In this document: positions 5,242 to 8,153 of the stretch, in pieces | Layout: the number at the start of each line of letters is the position of its first letter | How positions within the stretch are numbered: position 1 is the stretch's first letter | NCBI GenBank assembly: GCA_023450535.1 | Contig: JAEXGX010000235.1 | Coordinates: 1 to 8,153, forward strand | Direction: 5' to 3' | Origin: Pseudomonadota bacterium | Lineage (GTDB): Bacteria; Desulfobacterota; Desulfovibrionia; Desulfovibrionales; Desulfovibrionaceae | Length of the DNA stretch: 8,153 nt | Notes under the pieces: generated by a model | What the model saw: only the letters and a program-made list of their open reading frames with translations | What the model was told of the DNA's origin: nothing | Databases searched by the model: none | Translations under genes and position numbers: made by a program

Positions 5242-6441
5242 TTATCGCCCCTTGGGCAATCCCGCGCGTTCCAGGGCGCGCGCGTATACCTCAAGAGTCT
5301 GCTCGCGGAAATCTTCCAGGGTCAGTCCGCCGCTCGGGCATGCCCCCGAAACAAGCGGCGGAACATGGGAAGCCGCTTCACCCAAAATACGCCCACAGCA
5401 CGCGCTCCGTGCAGCGTCAAGCCATGCAGGGTCCGCCGCCCGGAGCATCATGCCGCTCATGCCGGGCACATCGCCGGGGGTGAACAACAGCCCCTCCGGC
5501 AAAATATCAGGCATGACGCCCACCGTACTGCCGATCAGCGGCACGCCGCAAGCCATGATCTCCAGAGCCGCACGAGCGATAGTTTCGGAACCAAGCGATG
5601 CGAGAATGCCCATATCCAGCGCATTAATCGCGTCTTCCGGACGTTCCACGCGCCCGCTGACCACCACTGGCGCTTCAGGCCCGCCCAACGGTCCCAGACC
5701 AGCTTCCTCCGACCAGGCATTCACATCGCCCACGGAATACTGCGAAGCAAAGCCGATGACCAAAAGGCGAAGTTTTCCGCCGCCCGGCCAGGAATTCCGG
5801 GCCAGAGCCAGAGCACGGACAGTTTCCCGGATTCCCTTCACTTCGTCCATGCGTCCAACAATTCCCATGACGAAATCATGCGGATCAATGCCAAACGCGG
5901 CCCGCGCCCGCGCCCGTGCTTCAGCACAGGCGTGAAACCGGGCCGTATCCACACCACCGAGCACGGTGAACAGTCGATCTTCCGGTACGCCCAGCCGGGT
6001 CAAAAAGTGACGCGCCATACGGCTGTTGGTGGATACAACGGCGTCGGCAGCCCGCTGGTGCAACCAGCGATTGGGAATATTGTTCCTGGGAAGGCGTTGA
6101 TCTCCGCGCGTGCGTACCAGCGCAAACCTGAAGCGCCGCTTGAGCAAAGCCCAGAGAATAAAGCTCTCTCCCCTGTGGCAGTTCACTACGTCAGGTCTGA
6201 ATTCCGCCAGCAGTTCTTCCATGCCACGCACAAGAGCGGGAAGGCGATGCGGCGCCATGCTGTTCAGCGGCAGTTCAGCGCACTTAAGTCCCATAGCCTG
6301 CGCCTGCAGCAAGGGATCGGTATCCGCAAGTCCCACGATCAGTGAAGGATGCCCTGCCTCGCCCAAAATGCGGGACAGCGTTACGCCGTACCAGGCTGTG
6401 GCGTTGTACCAGCGGACATTGACTACCTGAAGAGTACGCAT
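5242..6441 (-). CDS. GT4-family glycosyltransferase
   Basis: This 399-residue GT-B fold glycosyltransferase is of the retaining GT4 type. The N-terminal acceptor domain (about 1-185) begins VVNVRWYNATAWYGVTLSRIL and contains FRPDVVNCHR (81-90). The C-terminal donor domain contains GIVGRMDEVKG (193-203), with Arg197 and Lys202 placed to bind the donor diphosphate, then SGRVERPED, and the EX7E motif at Glu286 and Glu294 (ETIARAALE). Such enzymes move a sugar from a nucleotide-sugar to lipid or polysaccharide acceptors at the cytoplasmic membrane, often for lipopolysaccharide or capsule; donor and acceptor are unknown. Its ATG is 3 nt after the SulP stop with no clear Shine-Dalgarno, so translation is probably coupled. 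A hexamer run (CCCGCG-like, 5901-5918) encodes an Arg-Ala repeat in the linker at 175-181. Confidence 0.92.
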   Translation of the reverse strand: MRTLQVVNVRWYNATAWYGVTLSRILGEAGHPSLIVGLADTDPLLQAQAMGLKCAELPLNSMAPHRLPALVRGMEELLAEFRPDVVNCHRGESFILWALLKRRFRFALVRTRGDQRLPRNNIPNRWLHQRAADAVVSTNSRMARHFLTRLGVPEDRLFTVLGGVDTARFHACAEARARARAAFGIDPHDFVMGIVGRMDEVKGIRETVRALALARNSWPGGGKLRLLVIGFASQYSVGDVNAWSEEAGLGPLGGPEAPVVVSGRVERPEDAINALDMGILASLGSETIARAALEIMACGVPLIGSTVGVMPDILPEGLLFTPGDVPGMSGMMLRAADPAWLDAARSACCGRILGEAASHVPPLVSGACPSGGLTLEDFREQTLEVYARALERAGLPKGR

Positions 6442-6444
6442 GAT

Positions 6445-8153
6445 CTACCGGGCACGGGCCAGTTCAGCGGCCCGGGCCAGTGCCATGTCCAGCGAATGGC
6501 ACACGTTGTCTTCGCCGAGGCTGCGTAACAGGCCCATACGGCGCAAAATACGCCGGGTAGGCGCGGGCACTGCCGCGAGCACGACCTTGTACCCGTCGGA
6601 ACGGTGCGCGAGAAAGGCTTCCAGAACATGAATACCCGTGGCGTCAATGGTCGGCACGTCGTGCATGTTGAGCACATAGACCCTGACGGTATTCTGAGTA
6701 CCGGCAAGTGCATTCTGAAAGCGATCCACCATGCCGAAGAAGAACGGGCCGTTAATGGAGAACAAGCGTACCCCCTCTGGAAGATTGGGCTGTTCCAGGG
6801 GCAGTTCATCGCATTCGCCCCCATATTCTCCTGTACCGCATTCGACTTCATGCACACGGGTCATGACGCTCATGCGCCGCATAAAGAGCAGAGAAGCCAG
6901 GATGACGCCGACATACACGGCCACGGTAAGATCCACGACCAGAGTCAGAACAAAGGTGAGCAGCATGACCGACCAGTCGGACTTCGGCCCCCGCAGGATG
7001 GCCTTGATCGCCTTGGTTTCCAGCATCCCCCAGGCGATGATCACCATGACGGCGGCAAGGCTCGCCAAAGGAATGGCTGACGTGAGGGGGGAAAGCCACA
7101 GCACGAAGGCCAGAACCGTCACGGAATGAACAATGGCGGAAACCGGCGTACGCGCTCCGCTGCTGATGTTGGTGGCGGTGCGGGCAATGGCCCCGGTGGC
7201 AGGAATGCCGCCGAACAGTGCACTGGACATGTTGCCCAGTCCCTGCGCGATCAGCTCCATGTTGGAATAGTGTTTGTCGCCGGTCATACTGTCCGCCACC
7301 ACACAGGTAAGCAAGGACTCAATCCCGGCCAGCAGTGCGATGGTCACAGCATCGGGGAACAGCACCTGAATGCGGTCAATGCTGATTTCCGGCCAATGGA
7401 AAGACGGCAGGGAGGAAGGAATGGCCCCATATCTGCCCGCAATGGTATCCACCGGCAGATTGAAAAGCCAGACCAGGAGCGCGCCGAATATGACACCCGC
7501 CACAGGCGCGGGCACGCGAGGAACAAAACGCCGAATGACGAGCATCACCACAAGTGTTGCTCCGGCAACGCCCAGTGTCACGGGCGACAGATTCTCCAAG
7601 GCATCAAGATAGACAGCCCATTTGCTGAAAAATTCAGGAGGAGCGTTCGTGATGGGCAGACCGAAAAAATCCCCCATCTGCTGGGAAAAAATGATCAGCG
7701 CGATGCCCGCCGTAAACCCGGTAGTCACAGGATAGGGGATGAACTTGATGACCGAACCGAGCCGGAACAGCCCCCCCAGGGCAAGAAGACAGCCAGCGAT
7801 GAGCGTGGTCAGCACCAGCCCGTCATACCCGTGCCGGTAGACAATGCCGTAGATGATGACGACAAAGGCTCCGGTGGGACCGCTGATTTGGTAGCGGCTT
7901 CCTCCGAACAGCGCGATGACCAACCCGGCGATGATCGCGGTGTACAGCCCCTGAGCGGGCTCCACGCCTGAAGCGATGGCAAAGGCCATGGCCAGAGGCA
8001 AAGCCACGATTCCCACAGTCAGACCGGCCAGGGCGTCTTTGCTGAAATCCGCCGCAGAGTAGCCATTCCTGAGCACGGCGAACAGTTTCGGGCGCAGAGG
8101 TCCCCCTTCAGGAGCCGCTGTGCCGTGCGGAAAAAAGGAACGGGGCGCAATGC
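6445..8153 (-). CDS. SulP-family anion transporter with STAS domain, 5' partial
   Basis: This inner-membrane transporter of the SulP/SLC26 family has 568 residues in view. A GTG at 8076 could be read as the start, but the frame stays open upstream to the window edge and encodes PEGGPLRPKLFAVLRNGYS, typical of the SulP N-terminus, so the true start lies beyond 8153. Counting from 8076, the core contains AGLTVGIVALPLAMAFAIASG (17-37), GGSRYQISGPTGA (58-70), GIESLLTCVVADSMTG (251-266) and GGIPATGAIARTATN (289-303). A STAS domain (about 435-540) follows, with IDATG (477-481) where anti-sigma antagonists have the phosphorylated DSSG. Members carry sulfate, bicarbonate or dicarboxylates. Sulfate uptake would suit a sulfate reducer, but substrate is inference. 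The linker carries two extra cysteines (413, 422). It is the first visible gene of the operon. Confidence 0.93.
   Translation of the reverse strand, partial: IAPRSFFPHGTAAPEGGPLRPKLFAVLRNGYSAADFSKDALAGLTVGIVALPLAMAFAIASGVEPAQGLYTAIIAGLVIALFGGSRYQISGPTGAFVVIIYGIVYRHGYDGLVLTTLIAGCLLALGGLFRLGSVIKFIPYPVTTGFTAGIALIIFSQQMGDFFGLPITNAPPEFFSKWAVYLDALENLSPVTLGVAGATLVVMLVIRRFVPRVPAPVAGVIFGALLVWLFNLPVDTIAGRYGAIPSSLPSFHWPEISIDRIQVLFPDAVTIALLAGIESLLTCVVADSMTGDKHYSNMELIAQGLGNMSSALFGGIPATGAIARTATNISSGARTPVSAIVHSVTVLAFVLWLSPLTSAIPLASLAAVMVIIAWGMLETKAIKAILRGPKSDWSVMLLTFVLTLVVDLTVAVYVGVILASLLFMRRMSVMTRVHEVECGTGEYGGECDELPLEQPNLPEGVRLFSINGPFFFGMVDRFQNALAGTQNTVRVYVLNMHDVPTIDATGIHVLEAFLAHRSDGYKVVLAAVPAPTRRILRRMGLLRSLGEDNVCHSLDMALARAAELARAR

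Noticed and set aside
4957..6345. A 462-codon open frame on the + strand opposite the glycosyltransferase and aldolase
   Set aside because: It lies entirely antisense to two genes with clear family motifs, spans the boundary between them, and its product is low-complexity, rich in Arg, His, Gln and Ser. It is a by-product of GC-rich codon use.
7126..7971. A 281-codon open frame on the + strand opposite the SulP gene
   Set aside because: It is antisense to well-conserved SulP core motifs and has a biased composition with no recognisable fold.

Overview
This window looks like ordinary chromosome from a moderately GC-rich Gram-negative bacterium, most likely a sulfate-reducing relative of Desulfovibrio (Desulfovibrionaceae). 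That placement is inferred from the general look of the proteins: glycine/cysteine-tailed IscA/HesB-like proteins, a SulP anion transporter, a MepA-like MATE pump and a GT4 glycosyltransferase. No rRNA or other marker gene is present to confirm it.

Left part (1-2127, + strand): the 3' end of one IscA/HesB-like gene is followed by a complete paralogue, a tandem duplication in which each copy ends in a Gly/Ser/Cys tail. A strong intrinsic terminator (592-629) closes that unit. Next come a small membrane protein with an N-terminal zinc ribbon and a YedA-like DMT/EamA exporter, close enough to share a transcript.

Middle (2128-2310): a gap between convergent genes. It holds a weak hairpin with a T run, a perfect 17-bp inverted repeat and one arm of a short palindromic repeat.

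Right part (2311-8153, - strand, read right to left): a SulP transporter with a STAS domain whose frame runs off the right edge, a GT4 glycosyltransferase 3 nt downstream, and a threonine-aldolase-family PLP enzyme 27 nt further on. These three form a probable operon. A 489-bp non-coding stretch (3703-4191) with at least six short hairpins then separates the aldolase from a MATE efflux gene. The last hairpin before the MATE start is an 11-bp GC stem followed by TTTT on the coding strand, so it could be an attenuator.

No CRISPR array, insertion sequence, phage gene, tRNA or recognisable defence system was seen. The points most worth checking are the MATE leader, a palindrome family (consensus arm TAGAGYATTTCA) that recurs between genes, the paralogous Cys-tailed HesB-like pair, and the unusual SulP/glycosyltransferase/aldolase grouping.
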